Shown here: one piece after another, positions 19,029 to 27,286 of the stretch
Position numbering within the stretch: position 1 is the stretch's first letter
Layout: each line of letters starts with the position of its first letter
Assembly (NCBI GenBank): GCA_964563495.1
Contig: CAZLYK010000036.1
Location: 1 to 44,965, forward strand
From: CAZLYK01 sp964563495
Lineage (GTDB): Bacteria; Acidobacteriota; Blastocatellia; RBC074
Direction of reading: 5' to 3'
Length of the DNA: 44,965 nt
Made by a program: the position numbers and the translations under genes
Notes under the pieces: generated by a model
The model's input: only the letters and a program-made list of their open reading frames with translations
The model's database searches: none
Told to the model about the DNA's origin: nothing

Positions 19029-19400
19029 ATGCCTAAAGCAAAAGAACGTGAGCCGGGTTTTGAGGAATCGATGGCTTCTCTGGAAACCATCGTCATTCAA
19101 TTGGAGTCCGGCGATTTGCCGCTCGAGCGCGCACTGGAGCTGTTTCAAGATGGAGTGGGTCTGGCGCGACGCTGCCAGTCTCAATTGGAAGAGGCCGAGC
19201 GCAAGGTCGAACTGCTCCTGCGCGAACGCGGTGAGATCAGGGCTATCCCCTTCGATCCCTCAAAAACCGCCCAGGGCGGCGAATCTGAAAATTCCGCTCC
19301 CGCAACCTCCGCTCAGGCGGGTCAAGCCGTGAGACAGGCCGGACCTGAAAATGACCCGGACAAGGAAGACGACGTGCTCGATGAATCAATCCCCTTCTAA
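19029..19400 (+). CDS. xseB: Exodeoxyribonuclease VII small subunit
   Basis: 123 aa. The core (about 9-70) has the XseB pattern FEESMASLETIVIQLESGDLPLE (quoted in parts: FEESMASLE, LESGDLPLE) followed by ALELFQDGVGLARRCQ. An acidic, low-complexity extension of about 50 residues makes it longer than the usual 70-80 aa. ATG with AGAGG 6 bases upstream. Its 3' end overlaps the ispA start by 20 bases. Confidence 0.94.
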   Translation: MPKAKEREPGFEESMASLETIVIQLESGDLPLERALELFQDGVGLARRCQSQLEEAERKVELLLRERGEIRAIPFDPSKTAQGGESENSAPATSAQAGQAVRQAGPENDPDKEDDVLDESIPF

Positions 19401-20298
19401 AACAGCTTCACAAGTGAGCGTGACCCAATACTTCAAAGATAAGATCACCCAGGTCGATGCGTGGCTCGATCGCCTGCTGCCGCCGGCGGATGAAACTCCG
19501 GCCATTATTCACCAGGCCATGCGTTACAGCGTTTTCGCCGGGGGCAAAAGGCTGAGACCGGTTCTGGCGATTGCGGCGGGTGAAATTTTCGGCGCGAGCG
19601 AAGCAGAGCTGCTGCCGGTCGCCTGCTCGCTCGAGATGATTCATACCTATTCATTGATTCACGACGATCTGCCGGCGATGGACAATGACGAGCTGCGTAG
19701 GGGGATGCCGACCTGTCATGTCAAATTCGGTGAAGCCATGGCGATCCTGGCCGGCGACGCTCTCTTGACGCAGGCTTTTCTCACACTCGCCGATTACCGG
19801 GCCGCCGGTGCTGAGAGCAAGGTGCGAATCATTTCAGAAGTTGCTCACGCCGCCGCCACGACGCAGTCTCTGATCGGGGGCCAGGTCCTGGATCTGCAAT
19901 TTGAAGGTAAACCGGTGACCGGGGCGCAACTGGAGGAGATACACCGCGCCAAGACCGGTGCTTTGATTCGCTGTGCCGTCCGGGTCGGCGGGATCGTCGG
20001 CGGGGCCAACGATAAAGATCTGAGCGCCCTGACTGTTTACGGCGAGAAAGCCGGATTGGCGTTTCAGGTGGCCGACGATCTGCTCGATCAAACTGCGACG
20101 AGCGAAGAATTGGGTAAGACCGCCGGCAAAGATGCGGCTCGTCACAAGGCCACTTACCCTTTCCTTTACGGCCTCGAAGGCGCCAGCCGGATGGCGGAGC
20201 AACTCTGCCGGGAAGCCATCGACGCCGCTCGCAGCCTGGGGCGGGAGACCGGCGCGCTTGAGGAGATTGCCAGATTTATTGTCGAGAGAAAATCGTAG
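19381..20298 (+). CDS. ispA: Farnesyl diphosphate synthase (trans-polyprenyl synthase)
   Basis: 305 aa cytoplasmic prenyltransferase making farnesyl diphosphate from IPP and DMAPP. The first Asp-rich motif is DDLPAMD (95-101), with the two-residue insertion typical of bacterial FPP synthases. Tyr at position -5 (Y90) matches E. coli IspA and favours C15 product. The second motif is DDLLD (232-236), and GGKRLRP is at 54-60. The ATG at 19381 overlaps the xseB end; longer in-frame starts run deeper into xseB and are unlikely. xseB-ispA adjacency is common in bacteria, often with dxs next; dxs is absent here. Confidence 0.93.
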   Translation: MNQSPSKTASQVSVTQYFKDKITQVDAWLDRLLPPADETPAIIHQAMRYSVFAGGKRLRPVLAIAAGEIFGASEAELLPVACSLEMIHTYSLIHDDLPAMDNDELRRGMPTCHVKFGEAMAILAGDALLTQAFLTLADYRAAGAESKVRIISEVAHAAATTQSLIGGQVLDLQFEGKPVTGAQLEEIHRAKTGALIRCAVRVGGIVGGANDKDLSALTVYGEKAGLAFQVADDLLDQTATSEELGKTAGKDAARHKATYPFLYGLEGASRMAEQLCREAIDAARSLGRETGALEEIARFIVERKS

Positions 20299-20341
20299 CC
20301 TGATCCCGAAACGACGAAGTCGGATACCCCCCGGCCTCACC

Positions 20342-20370
20342 TTGACATCCATACAGGCGATTGCTAATCT
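20342..20370 (+). promoter_or_regulatory. Probable promoter of the rpmH-rnpA cluster
   Basis: Perfect TTGACA (20342-20347), a 17-base spacer and TAATCT (20365-20370) preceded by TGC, an extended -10. It lies 43 bases before the rpmH ATG in the only sizeable gap after ispA. Confidence 0.6.
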
Positions 20371-20413
20371 CTGAGTTTTCAACTAGATGCACTTTTGATT
20401 AGGAGAAGCATTT

Positions 20414-20557
20414 ATGAAGCGAACTTTTCAACCCAACAATCGTCGTCGCGCCAAAACCCACGGATTTCGCGAGAGAATGAGCACCAAAGCTGGACGTCTG
20501 GTCCTCAAGCGCCGCCGCGCCAAAGGACGTAAGAGACTGACCCCCAGCCATTACTGA
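20414..20557 (+). CDS. rpmH: 50S ribosomal protein L34
   Basis: 47 aa, highly basic. It reads MKRTFQPNNRRRAKTHGF, then RERMSTKAGRLVLKRRRAKG and RKRLTPSHY, matching bacterial L34 (44-50 aa). ATG with AGGAG 8 bases upstream. First gene of the rpmH-rnpA-yidD-yidC-jag-mnmE-mnmG-rsmG-parAB order. In many bacteria rpmH is divergent from dnaA; here it is co-directional and about 10 kb away. Confidence 0.97.
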   Translation: MKRTFQPNNRRRAKTHGFRERMSTKAGRLVLKRRRAKGRKRLTPSHY

Positions 20558-20600
20558 TTCACTCGCTGCTTCGGCCTGTAGAGTCGTGATCGGCTTTTTA

Positions 20601-20984
20601 ATGAGTATCTCAAATAAGCCACAGACACTGCGCAACAGTCGGCAATACCGCAGAGTTTATGATCAGGGCCGTAGATACACGACGCCCTTCTTTTCGGCCT
20701 TTGTACTCAGGACCGGCGATCACGAAAAGCGTTTTGGCATCACGGTCACAAAAAAGCTCGGTGGAGCCGTTGAGCGCAACCGTTGTAAACGCCGGCTGAG
20801 GGAGATCATCAGAAAGTATCACTCTCGGGTTCTGTCTCAGGCTCAGGCGGCAAACACGGCCGGGTTCGATCTGGTCATCAACGCCAAATCGAATATCCTG
20901 TCTGCTGATTTTAAACAGATCGAAGACGCTTTCCTTAAAATGATGTCCCGGCTTGACGAGTCACAGATCAAAGACGCCGGTTGA
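20601..20984 (+). CDS. rnpA: Ribonuclease P protein component
   Basis: 127 aa basic protein that assists the RNase P RNA in tRNA 5' maturation. RNSRQYRRVYDQGRRY at the N-terminus and the RNR motif AVERNRCKRRLREIIRKY are diagnostic. The ATG at 20601 is preferred to the GTG at 20586 because RnpA usually starts about 10 residues before the RxxxF/Y-like motif. It sits between rpmH and yidD as expected. Confidence 0.95.
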   Translation: MSISNKPQTLRNSRQYRRVYDQGRRYTTPFFSAFVLRTGDHEKRFGITVTKKLGGAVERNRCKRRLREIIRKYHSRVLSQAQAANTAGFDLVINAKSNILSADFKQIEDAFLKMMSRLDESQIKDAG

Positions 20985-21006
20985 GCCGGTACGGCGAGAG
21001 GTCCGG

Positions 21007-21261
21007 ATGAGAGCATTGGCAATATTATTGCTGCGTCTATACAAGATCGGGATTTCACCGTGGCTGCCTGCCGCCTGCCGCTTCACCCCGAGCTGCTCTG
21101 AATACGCTGCCGCGGCGATCGGCGCGCACGGACTATGGAAAGGCGTGGTCCTCAGCCTGAAGAGGATTTCGTGTTGCCATCCTTTCAGCGGCGGCGGGTA
21201 CGATCCGGTGCCGTCGGATGTAGAAGAGGCGCAGTGGTTTATTCGGTCTCGTAGCATTTGA
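21007..21261 (+). CDS. yidD: Membrane protein insertion efficiency factor YidD
   Basis: 84 aa. LLRLYKIGISPWLPAACRFTPSCSEYAAAAI is the conserved YidD core (quoted in parts: YKIGISPWLP, CRFTPSCSEYA), followed by GHP-like CCHPFSGGGYDPVP. Peripheral inner-membrane protein that helps YidC. ATG at 21007 with GAGAGG about 5 bases upstream; a longer frame starting inside rnpA is not needed. yidC starts 7 bases after its stop. Confidence 0.94.
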   Translation: MRALAILLLRLYKIGISPWLPAACRFTPSCSEYAAAAIGAHGLWKGVVLSLKRISCCHPFSGGGYDPVPSDVEEAQWFIRSRSI

Positions 21262-21268
21262 GTTATAG

Positions 21269-23047
21269 ATGGAAAAACGACTTATCATATTTTTGATCCT
21301 TGCTTCCGCTATCTTTTTTGGATGGTCGTATCTTTACGGGAAGCTCTATCCACAACCGGCAGCTCCGAAGCAGGAGAAACAGGGGGTTGCGACATCCGGC
21401 TCACCGTCGCCGTCGGTGACGGCCGCGCCACCCGTACAGACTCAACCCGAGCCCGCCGCCGCTCAGCCGGTGCCCGCAACCCAAGCCGAGTTGCGGCAGA
21501 TCAAGCTCAAGACCGATCACTGGGTTGCGACCCTCTCGAATCAGGGCGGCGTAGTCACCGAGTGGACCATGACCAGCTTCACCGACGGCAAATTGATCGA
21601 TGCTCCGAAGGGGGTCAATCTGGTCTCGGCCAAGCTCAGTCAGGAGGTCGGCGCTCCCTTTCGATTCCATATCCCCTCCGATCCGGCTCTCGAAAAGGAG
21701 CTCAACCACGCGCGTTACGAAATCAGAAATCTGTCCCAGGATGAACTCTTTCTCAAACCAGGCGAGAAGATAGAGATCGATTTCTCATACGCCAATCATG
21801 GGATTGAAGCGACCAAGACGCTGACCTTCAAAGGCCTCGGCTACGATCAGGCCAGCGGGTTCGATTTCGATTTTCAGGCGAGCGTCAAGCGCAACGGTTC
21901 TCCGGTTGAGTCATACCTGGTGATCGGGCCGAACTTCGGCGATCAGAGCGTCAAAGAGATCAGCGTTTACAAGCATGCTCCGCAGTTGACCTACGCCATG
22001 GGGACAAGTGTCAGCCGGGACACCGCGGACAGCTTAAAAAATACTGCGTCCTTGCCCACCTCTGCGCCCGTGACCTGGGCGGCTGTCGATGACAACTATT
22101 TTGCCATCGCGATTGTCCCCTCGCGTCCGGCCAATGCGATACGGCTGCTCAACCAGCATTACGTCTCGATCGCGGTGCAGGTCGATCAAGGCGAGGTCAA
22201 CCGCATCTACGCCGGACCAAAAGACCTTCAGACGCTGAGCGCCGTCAGCGAAAGATTCAAGCTCAAAGACCGCGGAACCGGTCTCGAGGATATAGTCAGC
22301 TACGGCTGGCTCAATTTCATCTCGTTTGTCATCAAGCCGATCGCCCAATTTATGCTCCTGGCTTTGCGCGAGATCAACAAGATCACTCATAATTTCGGCT
22401 GGTCGATTGTCGTTCTCACGGTGGTGCTCAATATGTTCTTCTTCCCGCTTCGCTGGAAGAGTTCGGTGACGATGAAGCGAGCCGCGGCCATGCAGCCGAA
22501 GATGAAAGATCTCCAGGAGCGCATGAAGAAGCTGGATAAGAGCGATCCGCGCATGCTCGATCTTCAAAAAGAACAGATCTCGTTGATGAAGGAGGGTAAT
22601 CCGGTCATGGGCTGCCTGCCCCTGCTGCTCCAGATGCCCTTCTTCATGGCCGTCTTCGCCATTTTGACCGTTTCGATAGAGGTCCGGCACGCGCCGTTTA
22701 TCGGCTGGTTGAAAGATCTCTCGTCTCCGGATCCGTACTGGATTCTACCGATCATCATGTGCGTCACCATGGTCGCCCAACAGGCGCTCACGCCCTCGAC
22801 GGCTGATCCGGTCCAGAAGAAGGTCGGTTACCTCATGCCGTTGATCTTTACCTGGTTCTTGAAAGCCGCGCCGGCGGGGTTGGTCCTCTACTGGATGGTC
22901 AGCAACCTGGTCGGCGTCGCCCAGCAATTTATTATCAACCGGCTCAACCCGACGAACCCGCCGGCTGCGGCCGATTCGTCTCAGTCGGATAAAACCGGAT
23001 CAAAGCCAGCTAAAGGAAAGAAGGCGAAAGAGGCGCTGGCGAACTAA
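21269..23047 (+). CDS. yidC: Membrane protein insertase YidC
   Basis: 592 aa. An N-terminal transmembrane anchor (about 5-22), a Pro/Ala-rich linker and a large periplasmic domain (about 70-335) are followed by the conserved insertase core of about five helices (about 350-570). Core motifs include FGWSIVVLTVVLNMFFFPLRWKS (quoted in part), MKDLQERMKKLDKSDPRM, NPVMGCLPLLLQMPFF and VSNLVGVAQQFIINR. The large periplasmic domain is typical of Gram-negative YidC, which supports a two-membrane cell envelope. A Lys-rich C-terminal tail ends the protein. Confidence 0.97.
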   Translation: MEKRLIIFLILASAIFFGWSYLYGKLYPQPAAPKQEKQGVATSGSPSPSVTAAPPVQTQPEPAAAQPVPATQAELRQIKLKTDHWVATLSNQGGVVTEWTMTSFTDGKLIDAPKGVNLVSAKLSQEVGAPFRFHIPSDPALEKELNHARYEIRNLSQDELFLKPGEKIEIDFSYANHGIEATKTLTFKGLGYDQASGFDFDFQASVKRNGSPVESYLVIGPNFGDQSVKEISVYKHAPQLTYAMGTSVSRDTADSLKNTASLPTSAPVTWAAVDDNYFAIAIVPSRPANAIRLLNQHYVSIAVQVDQGEVNRIYAGPKDLQTLSAVSERFKLKDRGTGLEDIVSYGWLNFISFVIKPIAQFMLLALREINKITHNFGWSIVVLTVVLNMFFFPLRWKSSVTMKRAAAMQPKMKDLQERMKKLDKSDPRMLDLQKEQISLMKEGNPVMGCLPLLLQMPFFMAVFAILTVSIEVRHAPFIGWLKDLSSPDPYWILPIIMCVTMVAQQALTPSTADPVQKKVGYLMPLIFTWFLKAAPAGLVLYWMVSNLVGVAQQFIINRLNPTNPPAAADSSQSDKTGSKPAKGKKAKEALAN

Positions 23048-23074
23048 TACGACACGCTTTCGTCACCACTTGAT

Positions 23075-23542
23075 ATGGCACAGGAAAACATAGCAGAGCT
23101 CAAGAGCAGGATCGAGAACTTTGTCAGAGAACTGATTGACAAATCTTCGCTCGACCTCAAAGTCGAAGTGAGTGAACCGGAGCCGGCGAGTATCGGAGTG
23201 TCATTTCAAGGATTTGACCTGCCGCTGCTGCTCGGCCACAACGCCGAGTTGCTGGATGCCCTGCAATACGTGGCGAGACGCGCCTTCGCCGATGCCGTGG
23301 CTTCAGGCGTGCAGATCGATTTCGACGCCAGCGGTTACCGCGACGCGCGCAAGCAGGAGCTTGAATTGATGGCGCTCAAAGCGGCCGAGCGAGTGAGGGT
23401 TTCGAAGGTCCCCTTCGTCTTCGATCCGATGAATGCCCAGGATCGCCGGATCATTCATACCGCCCTGGTCGAGATTGAGGGAATCAGAACCGAGAGTGAG
23501 GGCGAAGGGCAAATGCGTCGTGTCAAGGTCCTTCCCTCTTAG
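23075..23542 (+). CDS. khpB: R3H/KH domain RNA-binding protein (Jag/KhpB-like)
   Basis: 155 aa. KH-like central domain (about 40-90, including LLLGHNAELLDALQYVARRAF) and a C-terminal R3H domain with the RxxxH motif at DRRIIH. The Jag N-terminal domain found in Firmicutes is reduced or absent. RNA-binding regulator in the cytoplasm; relatives pair with KhpA and affect cell division. Position directly after yidC matches the usual yidC-jag order. Confidence 0.88.
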   Translation: MAQENIAELKSRIENFVRELIDKSSLDLKVEVSEPEPASIGVSFQGFDLPLLLGHNAELLDALQYVARRAFADAVASGVQIDFDASGYRDARKQELELMALKAAERVRVSKVPFVFDPMNAQDRRIIHTALVEIEGIRTESEGEGQMRRVKVLPS

Positions 23543-23678
23543 CAACGCCGCCAGACCCCCCGGCCGCCCGCTCCCCTTTTCGATAAAATAGACAGGATTA
23601 ACAGGATTTGACCGGATTAAACAGGATTACTTACCGGGCTTTGTCCTTAATCCTGTTTGATCCGGTCAAATCCTGTTA

Positions 23679-23766
23679 CAGCGGCTTTCAGTTTCATGCG
23701 TCCTGTCAGACGCACGACCGTCAGGGAGGGCGTCTGACGGGACGCATGAAACTGAAAACCGCGCTG
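23679..23766. repeat. REP-like palindrome, copy 1
   Basis: Left arm 23679-23713 and right arm 23730-23766 are near-perfect reverse complements of about 35 bases (CAGCGGCTTTCAG ... CTGAAAACCGCGCTG). The first 48 bases (23678-23725) recur with three differences at 44918-44965. The loop CACGACCGTCAGGG is conserved in both. Confidence 0.85.
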
Positions 23767-23802
23767 ATAGCATTGGTCATCAATCAATGCTTACCCTGCG
23801 GC

Positions 23803-23860
23803 AGCAAGTTTCACGTTTGTGCGACCGCGAGGACGCGGTCGCACAAACGTGAAACTTGCT
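23803..23860. repeat. 27-bp perfect palindrome with 4-base loop
   Basis: Arms 23803-23829 and 23834-23860 are perfect complements around the loop AGGA (AGCAAGTTTCACG ... GACCGCG at the apex). A strong RNA hairpin or DNA cruciform former. Confidence 0.85.
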
Positions 23861-23886
23861 ATAATCCTGTCTATTTACCAAACTCG

Positions 23887-25263
23887 ATGAGCCGACCCGG
23901 ATTCAAAACCATCACCGCCATCGCAACGCCCAACGGCTACGGCGGCATCGGTGTCGTCAGAATCAGTGGAACTGACTCTCTCGCCCTGACGCGTAAGCTC
24001 CTCAAAGACGGCGACCGGATCGAATTTACTCCCCATCACGCTGCCTTCCACCTCCTCATCCATCCAGAAACATCAATAATGATAGATGAGGCTATTATTA
24101 CTTATTTTCAAGCCCCGCATTCATTCACCGGGGAGGATGTAGTCGAGATCTCTTGCCATGGAAGCCCCGTGGTTTTATCCGAAGTCGTCCGTCTGCTGGT
24201 CGGTCTTGGGTCTCAACCCGCCCAGCCGGGCGAGTTCAGTCTGCGCGCTTTCTTCAATCAGCGGATCGATCTGACCCAGGCTGAGGCGATCAATGACCTG
24301 ATTCATTCGCAGACCGCATCCCAGGCCAGGATCGCCGCGCGCCAGCTACGCGGCGAATTGTCAAAACAGCTACAGCCGATCAAAGCAGACCTGATCGATC
24401 TGATCGTCCACTTTGAATCGACAGTTGAGTTCGTAGAGGACGATCTTGATCGATTGAATCTGAGCATATTTCTCTCTCGAATAGATAAACAGATAGGTTG
24501 GTTGAGCCGGCTGGCCGACAGCTACAGGATCGGCCGGATCGTCAGGTCTGGAGTCAGACTGGCGCTCGTCGGCCTGCCAAATGTCGGCAAATCTTCGATC
24601 TTCAACAGCATGCTCGGGCGCGACCGGGCAATCGTCACTCATCTGCCGGGCACCACCCGCGACACGCTGAGCGAATCCTTCGCCATCAATGGCATTCCCG
24701 TAGAGCTGGTCGATACCGCCGGGATTCGCCAGACCGAAGATATGGTTGAGAAGCTGGGGGTCGAAAGGACCATGACCGCGATCACAGACGCCGACTTCGT
24801 CGTGGCCGTCATCGAATCGAGTTCGGCTTTGACGCCTGAGGAGATCGATCTGGTCAGGCAAAACCCGGTCGATCTTTTTGTGATTAATAAGTGTGATCTG
24901 GGCGTGACCCTGCCGATAGAGGAACTCGACGAGCTCGCCCATGGTCGCCCCGTTCTGCGCGTCTCCGCCCTCACCGGCGAGGGGATAGAAGATCTAAAAC
25001 AGGCTATCTACCATCAATTGATCAGTCAAAATCAATCCTCGATCGACCATGCTATTGTCACCAATGAGCGTCACTACACCGCCCTCGAACAGGCCCTGGC
25101 CGAATTGCGCCGCGCGAAAGAGGATCTACACCGGGGCTTCACCGAAGAGGTCGCGCTCGCCAATCTGCACGGCGCGCTGCGAAGTCTGGGAGTGATCACC
25201 GGTGAGACGCTGATCGCCGACATCATCAATCAGATCTTTTCGACCTTCTGCATAGGAAAATAG
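23887..25263 (+). CDS. mnmE: tRNA uridine-5-carboxymethylaminomethyl modification GTPase MnmE
   Basis: 458 aa. With MnmG it modifies the wobble uridine (U34) of certain tRNAs. The N-terminal folate-binding domain includes TITAIATPNGYGGIGVVRISG (quoted in parts: TPNGYGGIGVVRISG). The inserted G domain has P-loop GLPNVGKSS, G2 region PGTTRDT, G3 DTAGIR and G4 NKCD. The C-terminus ends in the catalytic CIGK. The ATG at 23887 gives the family length; the frame stays open upstream through repeat DNA and is ignored. Its TAG stop lies at the junction with a degenerate repeat copy (25263-25319). Confidence 0.97.
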   Translation: MSRPGFKTITAIATPNGYGGIGVVRISGTDSLALTRKLLKDGDRIEFTPHHAAFHLLIHPETSIMIDEAIITYFQAPHSFTGEDVVEISCHGSPVVLSEVVRLLVGLGSQPAQPGEFSLRAFFNQRIDLTQAEAINDLIHSQTASQARIAARQLRGELSKQLQPIKADLIDLIVHFESTVEFVEDDLDRLNLSIFLSRIDKQIGWLSRLADSYRIGRIVRSGVRLALVGLPNVGKSSIFNSMLGRDRAIVTHLPGTTRDTLSESFAINGIPVELVDTAGIRQTEDMVEKLGVERTMTAITDADFVVAVIESSSALTPEEIDLVRQNPVDLFVINKCDLGVTLPIEELDELAHGRPVLRVSALTGEGIEDLKQAIYHQLISQNQSSIDHAIVTNERHYTALEQALAELRRAKEDLHRGFTEEVALANLHGALRSLGVITGETLIADIINQIFSTFCIGK

Positions 25264-25319
25264 ACGGGACTGACGGGATTTATCAAAACTTGAACATGAT
25301 AAATTCTGTTAATCCGGGT
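25263..25319. repeat. Degenerate ACAGGATTA-family hairpin between mnmE and mnmG
   Basis: Arms 25263-25284 and 25298-25319 pair at about 15 of 22 positions, best at the inner end GATTTATC/GATAAATT. The left arm follows the family pattern (TAGACGGGACTGACGGGATT). Confidence 0.6.
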
Positions 25320-25387
25320 AAAATTTCGTGGACGAACATGAAGATTGAGCGATCTGCCGTTTTTTGTCATCATTGGCAGTCTGCGGA

Positions 25388-27286
25388 ATGAAATATATGA
25401 CGCGATTTGATGAAGAGTTTGATGTCATCGTGATCGGGGCCGGCCACGCGGGCTGTGAGGCCGCGAACGCCGCTGCGCAGTTGGGCGCGAAGACCGCGAT
25501 CGTCACTTTCAATCTGGATTTGATCGCACAGATGTCCTGCAATCCTGCGATAGGTGGGATCGCAAAGGGTCACCTGGTCCGCGAGATGGATGCGCTCGGC
25601 GGGTTGATGGGCCGAATCATAGATCAGACCGGGATACAGTTTCGCATGCTCAACCGCAGCCGCGGTCCCGCAGTTCAGGCTCCAAGGGCCCAGGCCGATC
25701 GTGCGCTCTACCGCCGGCAGATGAAGCTGGAACTTGAAACGATCCCCAACCTATCTCTGAGACAGGGTGAGGTCGTTCAAATACTGACCGACGACGGTCA
25801 GGTCAACGGGGTCGAGCTGATGGACGGTCGAATGCTGCGGGCCCGCGCTCTGGTCGTGACGACCGGCACTTTTCTCAATGGGTTGATCCACATAGGCGAT
25901 AAGCGCTACTCCGCGGGTCGTTCTGGGGAGCTTCCCTCGATCAAGCTCGCTGAGAATCTGCGTCACCTTGGATTCAGGATTGCGCGGCTCAAGACCGGGA
26001 CCCCGCCCCGCCTGGACAGCCGAACCATAGATTTTCAACAGTTCGAAGAGCAGCCGGGGGACGATCGGCCAACCCCCTTCTCGTTCACGACCAAAGAGAT
26101 CAGACGGCCGCAGATATCGTGTTACATTGGCTACACCACCACCAAAGTTCACGACCTGATCCGCGAAAACATCGCCCGCTCACCTCTCTACAGCGGCCAG
26201 ATCGTCGGGATCGGCCCGCGCTACTGTCCCTCAATCGAGGATAAGATTGTCAAATTTCCCGACAAAGAGCGGCACCAGCTCTTTCTGGAGCCCGAGGGGT
26301 ATCATACCTATGAAACATACCTGAACGGCTTTTCAACCAGTCTTCCGGCCGATCTGCAGAGGGAGCTGGTGCGACAGATCCCCGGGTTGGAGAATGTCGC
26401 CATGCTTCGCCCCGGTTACGCGATCGAGTACGACATGGTCGATCCGACAGAGCTCTGGCCGTCCCTCGAGACCAAGCGATTGCACGGACTCTTCAACGCC
26501 GGCCAGATCAATGGGACGACCGGTTATGAAGAGGCAGGCGCGCAGGGTCTGATCGCCGGCATCAACGCTGCCAGATATGTTCATGGTCAGGATCCTGTCT
26601 GCATCAATCGCGATGAGGCTTACCTGGGAATTCTGATCGATGATCTGGTCACCCAAGGGGTGGATGAGCCCTACCGCATGTTCACTTCCCGCGCCGAACA
26701 GCGCCTCAAACTGAGAATCGACAACGCGGATGAGCGCTTGAGCTCCCTGGGATTCGAACTGGGAATGTTGCCCGAGCAGCGCTACCGGGAGTTCGTCGCC
26801 AAGGAAGATCGCAAAAATCGACTGCGGGATCTTATGCAGCGGACGACGATCCACAACCGCAGCCACGGCTACCGGCAGTTCTCAGCCGATACCGGCATCG
26901 GCCTGACCGAACCGGTCAGCCTGAGCCAGCTCGCTAAACGACCGGAGATTAATGCCGGAGAGCTGGCCTGTTTACTGCCGCAGTCGATCCTCGATCAATG
27001 CTCGCTCGAAGAGATCACCACGGTCATGACCGACTTCAAGTATCAGGGATACCTCTCGGCGCAGGAGAACATGAACGCCCGATTGGCCAGGGCGGCCAAT
27101 CGGGCTATCCCCGGCCAGATCGAATACTCGCTTCTTCCCGGCCTCTCCCACGAGATGGTCGAGCGCCTCAATCGAGTCCGGCCACAGACATTGGGTCAGG
27201 CCATGAGGATTCCCGGGATCACCCCGGCCGCGATCTCCCTACTCACCATTCACGTCGAACTGATCTCGCGCCAGCAATCAAAGTGA
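25388..27286 (+). CDS. mnmG: tRNA uridine-5-carboxymethylaminomethyl modification enzyme MnmG
   Basis: 632 aa FAD/NAD(P)H-dependent partner of MnmE. Dinucleotide-binding motif VIVIGAGHAGCEAANAAAQLG near the N-terminus (quoted in part: GAGHAGCEAA). Family motifs include SCNPAIGGIAKGHLVREMDALGG (in part), RMLNRSRGPAVQAPRAQADR, LKTGTPPRL, GPRYCPSIEDK, LFNAGQINGTTGYEEA and the C-terminal helical domain. Length is normal. The ATG at 25388 is chosen; another in-frame ATG at 25397 is equally possible. Its stop overlaps the rsmG start (GTGA), indicating translational coupling. Confidence 0.97.
   Translation: MKYMTRFDEEFDVIVIGAGHAGCEAANAAAQLGAKTAIVTFNLDLIAQMSCNPAIGGIAKGHLVREMDALGGLMGRIIDQTGIQFRMLNRSRGPAVQAPRAQADRALYRRQMKLELETIPNLSLRQGEVVQILTDDGQVNGVELMDGRMLRARALVVTTGTFLNGLIHIGDKRYSAGRSGELPSIKLAENLRHLGFRIARLKTGTPPRLDSRTIDFQQFEEQPGDDRPTPFSFTTKEIRRPQISCYIGYTTTKVHDLIRENIARSPLYSGQIVGIGPRYCPSIEDKIVKFPDKERHQLFLEPEGYHTYETYLNGFSTSLPADLQRELVRQIPGLENVAMLRPGYAIEYDMVDPTELWPSLETKRLHGLFNAGQINGTTGYEEAGAQGLIAGINAARYVHGQDPVCINRDEAYLGILIDDLVTQGVDEPYRMFTSRAEQRLKLRIDNADERLSSLGFELGMLPEQRYREFVAKEDRKNRLRDLMQRTTIHNRSHGYRQFSADTGIGLTEPVSLSQLAKRPEINAGELACLLPQSILDQCSLEEITTVMTDFKYQGYLSAQENMNARLARAANRAIPGQIEYSLLPGLSHEMVERLNRVRPQTLGQAMRIPGITPAAISLLTIHVELISRQQSK

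Larger units (their letters stand above)
23586..23876. repeat. Composite nested palindromes: ACAGGATTA repeat interrupted by three other hairpins
   Basis: Outer arms 23586-23600 and 23862-23876 are perfect 15-bp complements. The next arms inward, 23600-23629 and 23648-23677, match over 30 bases with one mismatch. The right side of this long hairpin is split between 23677 and 23862 by three further palindromes: 23679-23766, 23769-23791 (AGCATTG/CAATGCT) and 23803-23860. Removing that insert restores a continuous long-armed repeat like the one at 31837-31982. Insertion of the other palindromes into an existing ACAGGATTA repeat is the simplest reading. Confidence 0.85.
23543..23886. other. Palindrome-filled gap between khpB and mnmE
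   Basis: 344 bases with no credible gene. Almost all of it is a composite of nested inverted repeats described separately (23586-23876). An open frame continues upstream of mnmE through this DNA, but it is repeat sequence, not coding. Confidence 0.8.

Noticed and set aside
23803..23860. GTTTCACGT in the 27-bp palindrome considered as a parS site
   Set aside because: Only a half-site is present on each arm, separated by the rest of the stem; the 16-bp parS palindrome is not formed.
23608..23886. N-terminal extension of mnmE (93 extra residues)
   Set aside because: The extra codons read through palindromic repeat DNA; MnmE homology begins only at the ATG at 23887, which gives the normal length.
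26998..27282. 95-residue N-terminal extension of rsmG inside mnmG
   Set aside because: No RsmG homology before the GTG at 27283; the GTGA overlap with the mnmG stop is the usual coupled arrangement.
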